Position numbers and translations under genes: made by a program. Below, in pieces: positions 6,349 through 7,111 of a stretch of DNA of 7,111 nucleotides; position 1 is the stretch's first letter, and each line of letters opens with the position of its first letter. Under the pieces are notes generated by a model, which had not been told where the DNA came from, made no database searches, and saw only the letters and a list, made by a program, of their open reading frames with translations. This DNA is from Bacteroidales bacterium Bact_07 (GTDB lineage Bacteria > Bacteroidota > Bacteroidia > Bacteroidales > Tenuifilaceae). The stretch covers positions 1-7,111 of the forward strand of contig LUYY01000205.1 in the NCBI GenBank assembly GCA_001603415.1. Reading direction: 5' to 3'.

Positions 6349-6957
6349 ATGGACGCTGGCGATTTTATATACATTCTAATAGCAATTGGTTTGGCCATTC
6401 TTAATGCTGTTGCCAATAAAAAAAAGAAACAGGCAGCCGAGCAAAAGCGACAGGCACAAACCCCTATTCCTGTTGACGATGATCCAATTGCCAAAAAGTT
6501 GCAGGAACTGCTTGGACAGGAGGTAATTGTTGATGCAGATGATAGGTCATCGGGAACAGGTAATGTTAACGTAGAGGAAGAATACGTTTTTGATTACAAA
6601 AGGGAACCCGAGAGCAACGTTTTGGTCAAGGAAGTTGAATACGAGAAGGAGCCCATTGATAAACCCCTTTCCGAGGAGGAACTTTATCCGGTTTTGGATC
6701 AGAAGCCCCTTGATGTGGCAGCACCGGTAGAATATACTCCTATTGATATTGCCGAATCGAAAGTTGAAGGGCCAATTGGCGATTATTCCTACCAGGATTC
6801 CTTCATCGCAAGCATGCAATCGGTTGATATGACCGCCCCTGAAACTGAGGAATTTGTGCACAATAAGGAGGAAGAGCCAGTCGAACCATTCTTGGCCGAT
6901 TTTGATCCTATGAAAGCTATTATTTACGCCGAAATTATTCGACCAAAATATTTTTAG
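6349..6957 (+). CDS. Single-pass membrane protein with acidic cytoplasmic tail, function unknown
   Basis: This 202-residue protein has one N-terminal membrane segment (about residues 6-23, FIYILIAIGLAILNAVAN) followed at once by KKKKQ. By the positive-inside rule this places the remainder in the cytoplasm. The tail is low in hydrophobic residues and rich in Asp and Glu, so largely disordered. It holds a short amphipathic part (PIAKKLQELLGQEV, about 44-57). The C-terminal FDPMKAIIYAEIIRPKYF recalls a conserved ending of Bacteroidetes hypothetical proteins with the same layout, recognised from memory only. I chose ATG 6349 over TTG 6343 because it is a normal start and puts the membrane segment at the very N-terminus. 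It follows the basic lipoprotein gene by 14 bp, likely in one operon, and is followed by the greA promoter region. Confidence 0.82.
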   Translation: MDAGDFIYILIAIGLAILNAVANKKKKQAAEQKRQAQTPIPVDDDPIAKKLQELLGQEVIVDADDRSSGTGNVNVEEEYVFDYKREPESNVLVKEVEYEKEPIDKPLSEEELYPVLDQKPLDVAAPVEYTPIDIAESKVEGPIGDYSYQDSFIASMQSVDMTAPETEEFVHNKEEEPVEPFLADFDPMKAIIYAEIIRPKYF

Positions 6958-6995
6958 CTGTAACTTTTAGTGGTGCATTTGAATTAAATTTTTTA

Positions 6996-7003
6996 TATCT
7001 TTG
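6996..7003 (+). promoter_or_regulatory. -7 box of the greA promoter
   Basis: TATCTTTG is a perfect TAnnTTTG match. Its -33 element is poor: the nearest TTG (6979-6981) gives a 14-bp spacer, and the expected position holds GTG (6973-6975, 20-bp spacer). Transcription would start near 7007-7010, at the foot of the following hairpin. Confidence 0.55.
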
Positions 7004-7007
7004 CATC

Positions 7008-7042
7008 AAAGAGTTCCGATTCCCTGTCGGGATTCTTTTTTA
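7008..7042 (+). terminator. Terminator-like hairpin in the greA leader
   Basis: A stem of about 13 bp (7008-7020 with 7026-7038, including three G-T pairs; core TTCCGA/TCGGGA) closes a 5-nt loop. It continues into a run of T residues. It can serve as the terminator of the preceding two-gene unit. It also lies immediately downstream of the -7 box at 6996-7003, so transcripts begun there would carry it at their 5' end, where it could act as an attenuator or a stabilising hairpin. Confidence 0.65.
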
Positions 7043-7052
7043 TTTCATATTT

Positions 7053-7058
7053 AGGAGG
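7053..7058 (+). promoter_or_regulatory. greA: Strong Shine-Dalgarno site of greA
   Basis: AGGAGG lies 4 nt before the ATG at 7063. It is the only clear Shine-Dalgarno sequence before any start in this window; the other genes have A-rich or unrelated upstream sequence, as is usual in Bacteroidetes. It supports the chosen greA start. Confidence 0.75.
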
Positions 7059-7062
7059 TAAA

Positions 7063-7111
7063 ATGAGTAAAACAACCTATTTAACAGAGGAAGGGCTCCA
7101 GAAGTTACGTA
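7063..7111 (+). CDS. greA: Transcription elongation factor GreA, N-terminal fragment (cut by window end)
   Basis: Sixteen codons are visible, giving MSKTTYLTEEGLQKLR. This matches the N-terminus of GreA, where the T-x-EG-x-x-KL pattern begins the antiparallel coiled coil. GreA enters the secondary channel of RNA polymerase and stimulates cleavage of the backtracked transcript so that paused polymerase can resume. The gene runs off the right edge, so length and catalytic acidic residues cannot be checked. GreB-like or other Gre-family members share part of this pattern, but GreA is the best fit. Its leader contains a promoter box, a terminator-like hairpin and a strong Shine-Dalgarno site. Confidence 0.8.
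   Translation, partial: MSKTTYLTEEGLQKLR

Noticed and set aside
1..7111. A defence system, CRISPR array, mobile element or secondary-metabolite cluster
   Set aside because: No spaced direct repeats, transposase, integrase, nuclease or helicase motifs were found. Gene content is ordinary chromosomal housekeeping and envelope functions.

Overview
The window looks like a chromosomal segment from a Bacteroidota (Bacteroidetes) bacterium, most likely a Bacteroidales-type anaerobe. Three things point there: repeated matches to the Bacteroidetes sigma factor -7 box TAnnTTTG upstream of genes, with TTG exactly 19 bp upstream in two cases; A-rich starts without Shine-Dalgarno sites at nearly every gene; and several small proteins of Bacteroidetes-type families. 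The assignment below phylum is inference.

Layout from left to right. (1) tnaA, encoding tryptophanase (80-1456, +), closed by a strong intrinsic terminator. (2) A 203-bp intergenic stretch with a degenerate heptad repeat and a promoter-like site, then a MATE-family multidrug/cation exporter (1660-3039, +). (3) A small helical protein of unknown function (3106-3390, +) with a textbook promoter and its own terminator. (4) A membrane-anchored LtaS/MdoB-like phosphotransferase of the alkaline phosphatase/sulfatase superfamily (3533-5497, +). (5) A convergent minus-strand lipoprotein (5501-5932, -) with a Rieske-like C-terminal domain whose metal ligands look altered. (6) A divergent plus-strand pair: a very basic lipoprotein (5954-6334) and a single-pass membrane protein with an acidic tail (6349-6957), probably cotranscribed. 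(7) The start of greA (7063-end, +), with a terminator-like hairpin in its short leader.

Most genes appear to be separate transcription units. No single pathway links them: indole production, drug/cation efflux, envelope glycerophosphate-type chemistry and transcription elongation lie side by side. The envelope is a common theme (exporter, periplasmic phosphotransferase, two lipoproteins, one membrane protein). There is no CRISPR array, tRNA, rRNA, insertion sequence or recognisable defence locus. The points most worth attention are the overlapping divergent promoters at 5896-5966, the C-x2-H/C-x2-C Rieske-like lipoprotein, and the greA leader, which resembles in layout the terminator-bearing greA leader of E. 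coli.
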